Assembly (NCBI RefSeq): GCF_015624505.1
Contig: NZ_CP061379.1
Location: 4,836,001 to 4,900,000 of the forward strand
Length of the DNA: 64,000 nucleotides
Direction: 5' to 3'
Origin: Bradyrhizobium commune
GTDB lineage: Bacteria; Pseudomonadota; Alphaproteobacteria; Rhizobiales; Xanthobacteraceae
Part shown: one piece after another, positions 1 through 8,275 of the stretch
Layout of the letters: every line of letters begins with the position of its first letter
Position numbering within the stretch: the first letter of the stretch is position 1
Notes under the pieces: model-generated
The model's database searches: none
What the model saw: the letters and a program-made list of their open reading frames with translations, nothing else
Told to the model about the DNA's origin: nothing
Position numbers and translations under genes: made by a program

Positions 1-488
1 TAAAAGACGTAGATCAAGAGCAGGCCGGAGACGAAGGTCGGCACGCAGACCCCGAGTGCGCAGAACAGCCGCACGCCGTGATCGACAATCGAACCCGGCC
101 GCAGCGCTGCGACAACGCCGAGCGGCACCGCCGCAATCAGCGCAATCATCAGCGCGGTGAAGGTGAGCTCAAGCGAGGCCGGCAGCCGCTCGCGCAGATC
201 CTTCAGCACCGGCTGCCCGGTCATCATGGAGCGGCCAAGATTGCCATGGCCGATGTCGGAGAGATAGAACACCAGCTGCTCCGGCACCGATTTGTTCAGC
301 CCCATCTGCTTGCGGATCAGCTCGATCTCCTCCTTGCCTGCATTGGGCCCCGAGGCGAAGAACACCGCGGGGTCGCCAGGCAAGACGCGCATCAGCAAAA
401 AGGTGAAGACAAGCACACCGAACAGCGCCGGCAGCGACGACAGAAGCCGCCTGCCCGCCCGCACCATCGTTGCGCCAACACCGGTCAT
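1..488 (-). CDS. Peptide/dipeptide-type ABC transporter permease (DppB family), 3' end beyond the window
   Basis: Translating the minus strand from an ATG at 488 gives 162 codons with no stop before the window edge. The N-terminus has an inner-membrane helix (LPALFGVLVFTFLLMRVLPG) followed by GDPAVFF, the usual opening of DppB/OppB permeases, and further hydrophobic stretches (LTFTALMIALIAAVPLGVVAA). The role inferred from the family is formation of the membrane channel for a family 5 binding-protein importer. The matching binding-protein gene lies 28 bp upstream at 517-2136, so the two are almost certainly cotranscribed. A GTG at 491 is an alternative start; an AAAGG ribosome-binding site lies just before it. 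The C-terminal half and the rest of the importer are outside the window. Confidence 0.9.
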   Translation of the reverse strand, partial: MTGVGATMVRAGRRLLSSLPALFGVLVFTFLLMRVLPGDPAVFFASGPNAGKEEIELIRKQMGLNKSVPEQLVFYLSDIGHGNLGRSMMTGQPVLKDLRERLPASLELTFTALMIALIAAVPLGVVAALRPGSIVDHGVRLFCALGVCVPTFVSGLLLIYVF

Positions 489-516
489 CACCTTTCAGCG
501 TCCCTCTTTGCGGATA

Positions 517-2136
517 TCACTTGCGGCTGATATCGCGATAGTCGAGCTGCCGGTGGAACTCGTAGGTGTAGCCCTCGATCGACGCGGCCATCACGGCGTC
601 CTGGTTCGGCTGCCACAACGGGATCTGCGGCATCTCGCTGAAATGGATTGCATTCAGCTTGCGGCCGTCTTCCTCGTACTTCGCCTTGTCCGGCTCGAAG
701 CGAGCTTCCTGCGCAATCGCTGCGAGCTCGGAATTGTTGATCGAGCTGTAGTTCCAGCGCTGATTGCCGGTGTAGAAGTTGCGGTAGAAGTAATCGGTCG
801 ACGGCAGCCAGGCGACGATGCCTTCGGTGAAGAACGGCAGCTTCTTCTCGTTGATCTGCGTCGACATCTGCGCATCCGGAAGTTTCTGGATGTCGACCTT
901 GATTCCGATCTTGCCGAGCGATTCCTTCACCAGCGCCGCCATCGGCTCCGCGGTCGAGGCCTGGCCGACATTGAAGCTGAAAGTCGTGGAGAAGCCCTCG
1001 GGCAGGCCCGCAGCCTTGAGGTATTCGCGGGCCTTGTCGAGGTCGATCTTCACCGGCGCCTGGAATGGATAGATGCCGTTCGCCGGCATGCCATCCGCCC
1101 AAGTCGCTCCGAACAACGGCGCACCGCGGCCGAACAAGGCGGCCTTGAACATGTCGTCATAGGGCAGCGCGAAGGCGATGGCGCGGCGAACATTGACGTT
1201 GTCGAAGGGCGGAATCTGGTTGTTCATCGAGACGAAGGTGATCGCATTGTATTGTGGCGTCGAGATCACCTTGAGCTTGCCCTTGGCCTCGAGCGATTGC
1301 ACGTCGCTGGCCTGGAGATCGAGCACGAGATCGGCGTCGCCGCGCTCGACCAGATTGGCGCGGGTCGCGGGCTCCGGCACGGACTGCACGATCACGCGCT
1401 TGAAGAACGCCGGCTTGTTCGCAGAGCCGCGGTTCCAGGCCTCGTCGCGCTTGAGGATGACCTGCTCGCCGGGCTTGAAGGTCTCGACCACATAGGCGCC
1501 GCTGCCAGCGGTGTGCTCCTTGAGCCAGGCGGTGGCCCAGGGATCGTCCGGCGTCGCGTGCTCCTTGGCGACCTTCGAATTGATGATGATGGGATAGACG
1601 GTCGCCAGGTTCGGCAGCGCAAGCTTGTCGGGCTTCGGCAGCGTCACCTCGACCGTGAGGGGATCAATCACCTTGAACTGATCGGCCGACGTCAGCGATC
1701 CCGTCAACAGCTGCGCCTTGCCGAGGATCGGCGCGGTGACGCAGCGATCGAGCGACCATTTGACGTCCTCGGCCGTGACCGGCGAGCCGTCCTGGAATTT
1801 TGCGTCCTTGCGCAGATGGAACATGATCTTCAGTCGATCAGGACTGACGTCATAGGAGTCGGCGAGCTCGCCGGTGATCGTGTCGAGATCGAACACCCAT
1901 TTGCCGTTGAGCTGCTTACGGCCGAACGACACCAGCCGATCGTAGGTGCTCATGCTCAACCCGAAGGACTCTCGGGTCGCACCGGGGATGTTGGGATCGA
2001 GCGTATTGACCGATGCGCCAGTCACATAGCGCAACGTCTCGGCCCTGGTTTGCGCCTTCAAAGGCGCAGTGGCGATGAGCAACAGCGCGGTGGTGGCGAG
2101 GACGCAGGACGCCGGCCTGAAAGACACAAAACGCAT
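517..2136 (-). CDS. ABC transporter substrate-binding protein, family 5 (peptide/opine/nickel type)
   Basis: A 539-residue periplasmic solute-binding protein. The start at 2136 is chosen because it gives a classic signal peptide (MRFVSFRPASCVLATTALLL, then an APLKA cleavage region) and an AAGGAAA ribosome-binding site; the reading frame is open further upstream, but that extension is not secretory. Family 5 features include the early TLRYVTGASVNTLDPNIPG segment, YDRLVSFG, and LADSYDVSPDRLKIMFHLR with AKFQDGSPVTAEDVKWSLDR, the region that identifies DppA/OppA/NikA proteins. The DppB-type permease gene follows directly. Because a flavoprotein, an SDR and a hydantoinase gene lie upstream on the same strand, the ligand may be a small amide or modified peptide rather than a peptide nutrient; this is inference. 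Confidence 0.92.
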   Translation of the reverse strand: MRFVSFRPASCVLATTALLLIATAPLKAQTRAETLRYVTGASVNTLDPNIPGATRESFGLSMSTYDRLVSFGRKQLNGKWVFDLDTITGELADSYDVSPDRLKIMFHLRKDAKFQDGSPVTAEDVKWSLDRCVTAPILGKAQLLTGSLTSADQFKVIDPLTVEVTLPKPDKLALPNLATVYPIIINSKVAKEHATPDDPWATAWLKEHTAGSGAYVVETFKPGEQVILKRDEAWNRGSANKPAFFKRVIVQSVPEPATRANLVERGDADLVLDLQASDVQSLEAKGKLKVISTPQYNAITFVSMNNQIPPFDNVNVRRAIAFALPYDDMFKAALFGRGAPLFGATWADGMPANGIYPFQAPVKIDLDKAREYLKAAGLPEGFSTTFSFNVGQASTAEPMAALVKESLGKIGIKVDIQKLPDAQMSTQINEKKLPFFTEGIVAWLPSTDYFYRNFYTGNQRWNYSSINNSELAAIAQEARFEPDKAKYEEDGRKLNAIHFSEMPQIPLWQPNQDAVMAASIEGYTYEFHRQLDYRDISRK

Positions 2137-2243
2137 TGGTTTTTCCTTGAATTTCGACAAGAACGCCAGCAAGGCATGGTGAGAAAGAAGCAAATTACGC
2201 GCCAGTCGCAGATGGGCGCATCGTCGCGGCGGGGCGTGGACAA

Positions 2244-3680
2244 TCACGTGGATTCACCCATTTTTTGCGCCGTCCGCGTCACCACGGCCTGCGGTACGTC
2301 ATATGCGCTGAGCGAAGCCCAGTGATGCGCGATATCGCTACGGAACAGGCCGCGCGTCAGGCCATGGACCAGCTTCGGGATCGCGGTCGTCATCGCATTG
2401 ATCGACGACCCCGACGGACCGAAGCTCATGGTGGATGCGATGGCGAAAAGGTGAATGTCGGAGATCCACGGCGTTTCGCCGGGTAGGCGCTCGGTGAAGG
2501 CGTAATCGTCGGCGAGATAGGGAAAACGGCCGAGCCGGGTGTTGCGCTCATTCTCCGGGGGCTGATAGCGGTCGGCCCAGGTCGCGATATTGCCCGCAAA
2601 GCTGCGTAGTTCGCCGCGCTCGGCAAAGTTCATGTCGATGCCTGTGCCGCAGATGACGAAATCCGCGGAGACGGCGCCGCGCGGCGTCCGAAGTTCAACG
2701 CCGCGATCCGTCTGTCGGCCCCCCTCGACCGGCGCGCCTTCGTGCAATATGAAATTAGCATGACGCGCGCAGCGGTCGAAGGTTGGCTGCGGAAATCCTT
2801 CCCGCATCTCGAGGACCTTGCGCATGAAGCGCCAGCGCCAGGTATCATCGAGATCACTGAGATGACGAAGGAAGCCACGAAAGGTCAGCCAACGATAGGG
2901 CTGGATCAGCTGGATCTGCGCCCGGCGGCAAAGCAGATGCACCTCTGCGGCGCCGGCCTCCAGTGCCGTTGCCGCATTATCGAATGCCGATGCGCCGGCG
3001 CCGATCACGGCGACCCGCCTGCCGCGGAGGCTTTGGAAGTCGATGTCGTCGGCGACGGTCGCGACCGAGCTGGCCGGCAGATGGCGCAACGGCTCTGGAA
3101 TCATCCAGCCGCCCATTCCCTCTTGTCCGGTCGCAAGCACGATCTTGCGCGCATAGAGCGTTTCGACGCCATTGGCACGTTTCACGCGTGCGGCGAGCAG
3201 GCCGTCGGCCGCGGGCGCGATTTCCACGAGTTCGGAGCCGTTGCCGACCGGCAAGCCGATCGTGCGCCGCAGCCACAGCAGGTACTCGGCCCAGTGGCCG
3301 CGCGGAATCAGGTCGAGCTTGTGCCAGCTGTCCTTGCCGAAGCGGGCCTCGTGCCAGGACTGGTACGTCAGACTCGGGATATCGAGGTCGGGACCGGTGT
3401 AGTCCTTCGGGCTGCGTAGCGTCGGCATGCGGGCATAGGTGAGCCACGGGCCCTCCTTTCCCTCTTCAGCTTTGTCGAGCAGCAGGATGTTGGTGACGCG
3501 GGAGCGCATGAGGCCAAAACCGATGGCGATGCCGGACTGGCCCGCGCCAACGACGAGCACGTCCAGCGCCGGCTTTCCGTCCGGTCCCTGCTTCGGAGGT
3601 AGCCACGCGGCGCCGGGATGCGCGATCCTTGCGAGATCGGCGCACACGTTTGCCTCGAGCTCTGTCAGCGCGTCACTCAT
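2244..3680 (-). CDS. FAD/NAD(P)-binding flavoprotein monooxygenase-like oxidoreductase
   Basis: A 478-residue protein with two dinucleotide-binding folds. The first, VLVVGAGQSGIAIGFGL near residue 42, fits an FAD site; the second, VAVIGAGASAFDNAATALEA in the middle, fits an NAD(P) site. The arrangement resembles flavin-containing and Baeyer-Villiger-like monooxygenases, often annotated as predicted flavoproteins involved in K+ transport. A late ICGTGIDMNF segment closes the FAD domain. The start overlaps the end of the upstream SDR gene by 4 bp (ATGA), so the two are translationally coupled. A likely role is oxidation of the imported compound or an early intermediate, but the substrate cannot be read from the sequence. 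A free flavin reductase-like gene lies at 7604-8275, although this class normally uses NADPH directly. Confidence 0.85.
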   Translation of the reverse strand: MSDALTELEANVCADLARIAHPGAAWLPPKQGPDGKPALDVLVVGAGQSGIAIGFGLMRSRVTNILLLDKAEEGKEGPWLTYARMPTLRSPKDYTGPDLDIPSLTYQSWHEARFGKDSWHKLDLIPRGHWAEYLLWLRRTIGLPVGNGSELVEIAPAADGLLAARVKRANGVETLYARKIVLATGQEGMGGWMIPEPLRHLPASSVATVADDIDFQSLRGRRVAVIGAGASAFDNAATALEAGAAEVHLLCRRAQIQLIQPYRWLTFRGFLRHLSDLDDTWRWRFMRKVLEMREGFPQPTFDRCARHANFILHEGAPVEGGRQTDRGVELRTPRGAVSADFVICGTGIDMNFAERGELRSFAGNIATWADRYQPPENERNTRLGRFPYLADDYAFTERLPGETPWISDIHLFAIASTMSFGPSGSSINAMTTAIPKLVHGLTRGLFRSDIAHHWASLSAYDVPQAVVTRTAQKMGEST

Positions 3681-4426
3681 GCAGCGAGCCAGCCTCCGTC
3701 GACCACCATCACGGTGCCCGTCGTGAACGAGGACGCATCGCTTGCCAAGTGCAGCGCCGTTTGCGCGATCTCCTCGGCCTCGCCAAAACGCTTCATGGCA
3801 TGGCGATTGCGCGAGGCCTCGCGCACCTCATCCGAATTGGCGTGACGGGCAAAGCTGCGGCGAAGCATCGGCGTATCGATCGCGCCGGGCGCGATCGCGT
3901 TGACGCGAATGCCGTCGGCGGCGAAATCCACCGCCATCGTGCGGGTGAGGCTGACGATGGCGCCCTTGGCGGCGATATAGGCGCTGTTTCCCTTGCCGCC
4001 GGCAATCGCAAGCTGCGACGCCAGGGTGATGATCGAACCACTCTTTTGCCGCTGCATCTGTGGCACGGCGGCGCGTGCCCACAGCCAGGTGCCGCCGACA
4101 TTGGCGCGGAACACCGCGTCCCAATCTTCCGGGCTCGTCGTCAGCACCGTGCCACCGCAGGAGAAGCCCGCCGCGGTCATGAGGATGTCGAGCTGGCCAT
4201 GCCGCGCCACGACATCGCCGACGATGGTCTCGGCGAAACCGACATCGCCGACATCGCCGACATGCGTTGTTGCCTCTCGCACCAGGCTCAACGTCTCCTC
4301 AAGCCCCGCCGCATCGCGATCGACCAGAGCGAGATGCGCGCCCTCTTCTGCGAACAGCTTTGCACTGGCGCGACCGATGCCCGAACCGGCTCCGGTGATA
4401 ATGGCCGTGCGCCCTTCGAGCCGCAT
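3677..4426 (-). CDS. Short-chain dehydrogenase/reductase (SDR)
   Basis: A 249-residue classical SDR. The cofactor motif TGAGSGIG is at residues 11-18, the usual NNAG is altered to TAAG around residue 85, the catalytic Ser is about residue 137 (LASQL), and the Tyr-x3-Lys pair is Y150/K154 in AYIAAKG. It ends with the conserved VNAIAPGAIDTPM and TGTVMVVDGGW segments. D36 at the end of the second strand (LALVDRD) suggests NAD+ rather than NADP+. It lies between a flavoprotein gene (4 bp overlap) and an epimerase-like gene (1 bp gap) in one leftward operon. A small in-frame 9-bp tandem repeat near 4237-4262 produces the run VGDVGDVG. Confidence 0.93.
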   Translation of the reverse strand: MRLEGRTAIITGAGSGIGRASAKLFAEEGAHLALVDRDAAGLEETLSLVREATTHVGDVGDVGFAETIVGDVVARHGQLDILMTAAGFSCGGTVLTTSPEDWDAVFRANVGGTWLWARAAVPQMQRQKSGSIITLASQLAIAGGKGNSAYIAAKGAIVSLTRTMAVDFAADGIRVNAIAPGAIDTPMLRRSFARHANSDEVREASRNRHAMKRFGEAEEIAQTALHLASDASSFTTGTVMVVDGGWLAA

Positions 4427-4427
4427 T

Positions 4428-5402
4428 TCAGATCGCCTCCTTGTGCTGCGTCCACCACGCGCTCATGGCCGCGGCCGACTCGGCACGGCCGAACCGCGCT
4501 CGCCAGCCGAACTCGTCAGCCATGCGCGCGACTGACAACGGTGCACGATCCGGCCCATGCAGTTCGATGACCGTTTTCTCTCCGGGCGCCGCGAGCCGGC
4601 ACTCAAGGCCGGGATGCAACGCCGCAAAGGCTTCGCCCCATTGCAGCGCCGACCAGGGCGCGCCAGTGGAGATGTTGTAGAGCCGGTGGCGTGGCCGCTC
4701 CGCTTCGATCAGCACCGCCACTGCTTCGGCAGCGTCTGGAGCGTAGATCCAATCCTTGATCCCAGGTCCCGGCATGAGCGCTGGTTCGCCACGGGCGAAG
4801 TCGGCGAGAATCTGGAACTGAAGGCTCGGCGTATCCCGCACCTTGCCGATCCGCTCCCATGGACCGAACACGGCGCTGAGCCGAACGTTCAGAAAATCGC
4901 CGCCCCGCAGCTCCGCGAGCCGCGCCACCGATCGCTCCGAGGTGAACTTGCTGATCGCGTAGAAGGAAACAGGATCGCAAGGCGTCTCCTCATCCAATAC
5001 CGGATAGCGCTGCCCAGCAGCGCCATAGGCGGAAGCGGAGGATAGATTGACGACCCGTCGAACCCCACGGCGGACCGCCGTGCTCAGGATCGGCATTTGG
5101 GCCATCACGTTGATTTCAAGGATACTCGAAGTGTTGGTTCGTTCGAGATGATCTCCGGCCGTTATGGCGGCGCCTAGGACGATCGCATCAAAGCCCTGTT
5201 TTACAAGCGCATCGATCCTTTCCACGTCCGTGATCTCGCCCTGAACAACCGTGAGCCGTTCCCGGTAATCGGCAAAGGATCGCTCCGCTCCCGCCGGAAG
5301 TTGCTTGCGATCATACAGCGTCACGTCATGGCCGCGCGCGAGCAGCACCTCCGCGAGATTGAGGCCGACAAATCCGGTGCCGCCGAAAATGACGATCTTC
5401 AT
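4428..5402 (-). CDS. NAD-dependent epimerase/dehydratase family protein
   Basis: A 324-residue extended SDR. The start at 5402 is set because the protein must begin MKIVIFGGTGFVGLNLAEVL; the open frame continues upstream into the hydantoinase gene, but that part is not family-like. The GGTGFVG nucleotide-binding loop is at residues 7-13, the SSASAYG segment lies mid-protein, and the catalytic Tyr-x3-Lys is in FYAISKF. Members act on sugar nucleotides or on small keto/hydroxy acids. The catabolic neighbourhood, with hydantoinase upstream and SDR and flavoprotein downstream, favours a role on a catabolic intermediate over cell-envelope sugars, but this is inference. The gap to the SDR gene is 25 bp at the protein level of overlap analysis: stop at 4428, next start at 4426. 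Confidence 0.88.
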   Translation of the reverse strand: MKIVIFGGTGFVGLNLAEVLLARGHDVTLYDRKQLPAGAERSFADYRERLTVVQGEITDVERIDALVKQGFDAIVLGAAITAGDHLERTNTSSILEINVMAQMPILSTAVRRGVRRVVNLSSASAYGAAGQRYPVLDEETPCDPVSFYAISKFTSERSVARLAELRGGDFLNVRLSAVFGPWERIGKVRDTPSLQFQILADFARGEPALMPGPGIKDWIYAPDAAEAVAVLIEAERPRHRLYNISTGAPWSALQWGEAFAALHPGLECRLAAPGEKTVIELHGPDRAPLSVARMADEFGWRARFGRAESAAAMSAWWTQHKEAI

Positions 5403-5418
5403 CGCGCGCGATCCACCG

Positions 5419-6888
5419 TCATAGCAGCTTCGCCCCGAAATTCCGCTCCGGATCCATGTCGGCCACGAGCCGGCCAGTCGGCTTGGCCGCCTCACCGCCA
5501 CTGCGCGCGAGGAATTTTCCGCTTCCGGGGCTCGCCAGGCACTTGTCGCCATCGACGACAACGCGACCACGCGAGAGCGTGGTCACCGGCCAGCCCCTCA
5601 GCTTGCGGCCGGCAAATGGCGTATAGCCGGTGAGGTCGTGCATCATCTCGTCAGCGATCGTCGTCTCGCGGTTGGGATCCCAGATCGCGATATCGGCGTC
5701 GGCGCCCACCGCGATCGAGCCCTTGCGCGGATGGAGATTGTAGATTCTTGCCGGCGCCGTCGAAGTCAGCTCGACGAATTTCTCCAGGCCCAGCCGGCCC
5801 TTCGACACCATCGCGTCGAACAGCAGCGGCAGCCGCAACTCCAACCCCGGCAGGCCGTTCGCGACCTGCTTGAAGTTCGGATTGGGCCCGGCGCGCAGCT
5901 TGCCGGTCTCGTCAAAACGATAAGGCGCGTGATCCGACGAGATGGTCTGGAGATCGCCGAGCGACAGCGCCTGCCATAGCGCTTCCTGGTCGGAATGCGT
6001 GCGCGGCGGCGGGCTGCACATCCATTTGGCGCCTTCGATGCCGGGCTTATCGAGATCGTTCGCGGTCAGGAACAGATATTGCGGACAGGTCTCGGCGAAC
6101 ACTTTCAACCCCTGCCCGCGCGAGTCGCGGATGACCTTGGCGCCTTCGGCGGTCGAGACATGGAAGATCATGATCGGCTGGTCGATCAGCGCGGCCATGC
6201 CGATCAGCCGCGTAAAAGCTTCCGCTTCAGACACGCGGGCATGACTGACCGCATGATATTTCGGCAGCGTGTAGCCCCGTGAGAGCAGGCGCTTCACCAT
6301 CCAGGCGATGATGCCGTGGTTTTCGGCATGCGCGCACAGCATCGCGCCGGACTGGCGCGCAGCGAGCAGGATGTCGAGCAACGGCTCGTCGTCGACCTTG
6401 AGACGGTCGTAGGTCATGAAGATCTTGATCGACGCGTGCCCCTGCTTCACCAGCGCCGGAATGTGCTCCTCGACCGTCTCCTTGGTCGCGTCCGCGATGA
6501 TCATGTGAAAGGCGTAGTCGATCACCGCGCCCTTCTTGGCCAGCGCGTGATAATCCTCCACCACCTGAGGCAGCTTCATGCCGACATGCTGGGCCGCGAA
6601 GGGAATAACCGTAGTCGTGCCGCCAAAGGCCGCCGATACGGTCGCGCTCTCGAAGGTGTCGGCATTCATGATGCCGGCGGCGGACAATTGCTCGATATGG
6701 GCGTGGCTGTCGACGCCGCCCGGCAGCACCAGCTTGCCGCGCGCGTCGATCTCCCGCTTGGCCGCCGGAAGGTCGCGACCGATGGCTGCGATGGTTTCGC
6801 CGGAAATGGCGACATCGGCCTCGAACACATCGGTGGTGGTGGCGACGCGCCCGCCGCGGATGATCAGGTCATAGGTGGGTTCAGTCAT
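5419..6888 (-). CDS. Dihydropyrimidinase/D-hydantoinase-like amidohydrolase
   Basis: A 489-residue cytoplasmic amidohydrolase of the cyclic amidase group (dihydropyrimidinase, hydantoinase, allantoinase). The metal pair HxH is H62/H64 in DSHAHIE, the carboxylated lysine is K155 in SIKIFMTYD, and Y160 corresponds to the substrate-contacting tyrosine. Later metal ligands are seen in MIFHVSTAEG and SSDHAPYRFDE. These enzymes hydrolyse cyclic ureides or imides to N-carbamoyl acids. The gene is divergent, across 56 bp, from a hydantoin racemase gene, and a D-carbamoylase-like nitrilase gene lies 1.4 kb further. The three together match the set used to convert racemic 5-substituted hydantoins to amino acids. 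A second, different paralogue is at 32158-33582. Confidence 0.93.
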   Translation of the reverse strand: MTEPTYDLIIRGGRVATTTDVFEADVAISGETIAAIGRDLPAAKREIDARGKLVLPGGVDSHAHIEQLSAAGIMNADTFESATVSAAFGGTTTVIPFAAQHVGMKLPQVVEDYHALAKKGAVIDYAFHMIIADATKETVEEHIPALVKQGHASIKIFMTYDRLKVDDEPLLDILLAARQSGAMLCAHAENHGIIAWMVKRLLSRGYTLPKYHAVSHARVSEAEAFTRLIGMAALIDQPIMIFHVSTAEGAKVIRDSRGQGLKVFAETCPQYLFLTANDLDKPGIEGAKWMCSPPPRTHSDQEALWQALSLGDLQTISSDHAPYRFDETGKLRAGPNPNFKQVANGLPGLELRLPLLFDAMVSKGRLGLEKFVELTSTAPARIYNLHPRKGSIAVGADADIAIWDPNRETTIADEMMHDLTGYTPFAGRKLRGWPVTTLSRGRVVVDGDKCLASPGSGKFLARSGGEAAKPTGRLVADMDPERNFGAKLL

Positions 6889-6944
6889 GAGGCACTCCGT
6901 GATATGCCCGAGGCAAGTAGTCGTAATTTCGCAGGAAGACCATC

Positions 6945-7607
6945 ATGTCCCGGCCGCGCATTCTCGTCATCAACCCGAACTCCAACCCCGCCGTTACGCA
7001 GGGGCTGGCGGACGCGCTGAAGCCGCTCGATTTCGCGGGAGGACCCGAGGTGGTCTGCAAAACGCTGGCGGAAGGTCCGTTCGGCATTGAAAGCCAGGCC
7101 GACGTCGACAGCGTCGCAATGCCGCTGCGAAAGCTGGTCGAAGGCGATAACAGCTCGGCCGCCTTCGTCATCGCCTGTTATAGCGATCCCGGACTTCAGG
7201 TCTGCCGCGAAGGCACTGACCGCCCCGTGTTCGGCATCGCCGAGTGCGGTGTCCTGACCGCGCTCGCCCGCGCCGAGACGTTTGGCGTCATCGCGATTGC
7301 GCAGCGCTCGATCCCGCGTCACATGCGCTACCTGCGCCAGATGGGACTGACCGACCGCCTTGCCGGCGAGCGGCCGCTCAACATGAGCGTCGCCGAGACG
7401 GCCTCGGGTGAAGGCACGCTGGCGAAAATGATCGACATCGGCCGCGCGCTGCGCGATGAAGACGGCGCCCGCGCCATCGTCATGGGCTGCGCCGGCATGG
7501 CGCGCCACCGGCGTCTGCTGGAGGACGCGCTCGGCATTCCCGTGATCGACCCGACACAGGCGGCCGTCACCATGGCGCTCGGAGCGGTGCAGGTCTCGCG
7601 TCACTAG
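6945..7607 (+). CDS. Hydantoin racemase-like Asp/Glu racemase family protein (two-cysteine form)
   Basis: A 220-residue protein of the Asp/Glu/hydantoin racemase fold. It opens RILVINPNSNPAVTQGL, the family hallmark, and keeps both catalytic cysteines: C78 in IACYSDPG and C182 in MGCAGMA. This predicts true cofactor-independent racemisation, most simply of 5-substituted hydantoins, supplying the isomer used by the hydantoinase at 5419-6888. It is the only plus-strand gene in this part of the cluster. Its promoter must lie within or overlap the 56-bp gap shared with the hydantoinase gene. Its TAG stop overlaps the convergent stop of the flavin reductase gene in a CTAG tetramer (7604-7607). Two homologues without this cysteine pair are at 33579 and 37847. 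Confidence 0.92.
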   Translation: MSRPRILVINPNSNPAVTQGLADALKPLDFAGGPEVVCKTLAEGPFGIESQADVDSVAMPLRKLVEGDNSSAAFVIACYSDPGLQVCREGTDRPVFGIAECGVLTALARAETFGVIAIAQRSIPRHMRYLRQMGLTDRLAGERPLNMSVAETASGEGTLAKMIDIGRALRDEDGARAIVMGCAGMARHRRLLEDALGIPVIDPTQAAVTMALGAVQVSRH

Positions 7608-8275
7608 GCGTCCTTCAGCTCTTTGGCATCCTGCCGCGCGAGCCATTGCGCGTGGCTCTCGCGCGCAAGCGCAAACGTGTCTCGCTGCGTCGTATAGAGA
7701 TTGCCGAACATGCGGCCGATCGGCCGGTAGGCGTCGAGATCGACATACATGTTGACCTCGTCGACCAGTCCCTCGCGAGCATGAACCCTGAGCACCTCGC
7801 CGACGAGGAGCTCGCGATCGGGCGAAAAATTCAGCACCACATGGCGACGGCATTCCAGCGCAAACGGTGCAGCAGCGAGCCTCGGCACCTTCACGTCAAC
7901 CGAGGGAAGCGTGGCCAGCCCCGTCGCCGCAACCTCGCTGTCGCCGGACGGGAAATCGACGGCGCAGTCGTTCATCGTCGCCGACAATGCCTCGTCCACC
8001 ATGTGGACGACAAACTCGCCGTCGCGGTGGATGTTGCGGGTCGTGTCCTTCGGGCTGTGATCGGGCTTGTGCTGGAGCCCCAGCACGATCAGCGGGGGAT
8101 TTTCCGAGAAGACGTTGAAGAAACTGAACGGCGCGGCATTGACCGCCCCGTTCTCGTCCAGCGTCGTCACGAGCGCGATCGGTCGCGGCACCACCACACC
8201 ACACAGCAGCTTGTAGCGATCGCGCGGATCGAGCTCGCGCAACGAAAAGCCCGATGTACTCATGTCCGACATCAC
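7604..8275 (-). CDS. Flavin reductase family protein (FMN-binding split barrel)
   Basis: A 223-residue protein with the N-terminal pattern of the flavin reductase-like domain: LLCGVVVPRPIALVTTLDENG followed by NAAPFSFFNVFSENPPLIVLG. Proteins of this type bind FMN and reduce free flavin or act as flavin-dependent oxidoreductases in aromatic and heterocycle breakdown. The start overlaps the end of the upstream carbamoylase gene by 4 bp (ATGA), so it belongs to the same transcript. Several in-frame ATGs occur at the beginning (8275, 8272, 8263); the first is used because of the coupling. Partner oxygenases are not adjacent; the nearest flavoprotein gene is at 2244-3680. Confidence 0.9.
   Translation of the reverse strand: MMSDMSTSGFSLRELDPRDRYKLLCGVVVPRPIALVTTLDENGAVNAAPFSFFNVFSENPPLIVLGLQHKPDHSPKDTTRNIHRDGEFVVHMVDEALSATMNDCAVDFPSGDSEVAATGLATLPSVDVKVPRLAAAPFALECRRHVVLNFSPDRELLVGEVLRVHAREGLVDEVNMYVDLDAYRPIGRMFGNLYTTQRDTFALARESHAQWLARQDAKELKDA

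Noticed and set aside
292..2325. Long plus-strand open frame (677 codons) opposite the binding-protein gene
   Set aside because: It is antisense to a gene with signal peptide and family blocks; the translation is Arg/His-rich and of low family character, as expected from high-GC third positions.
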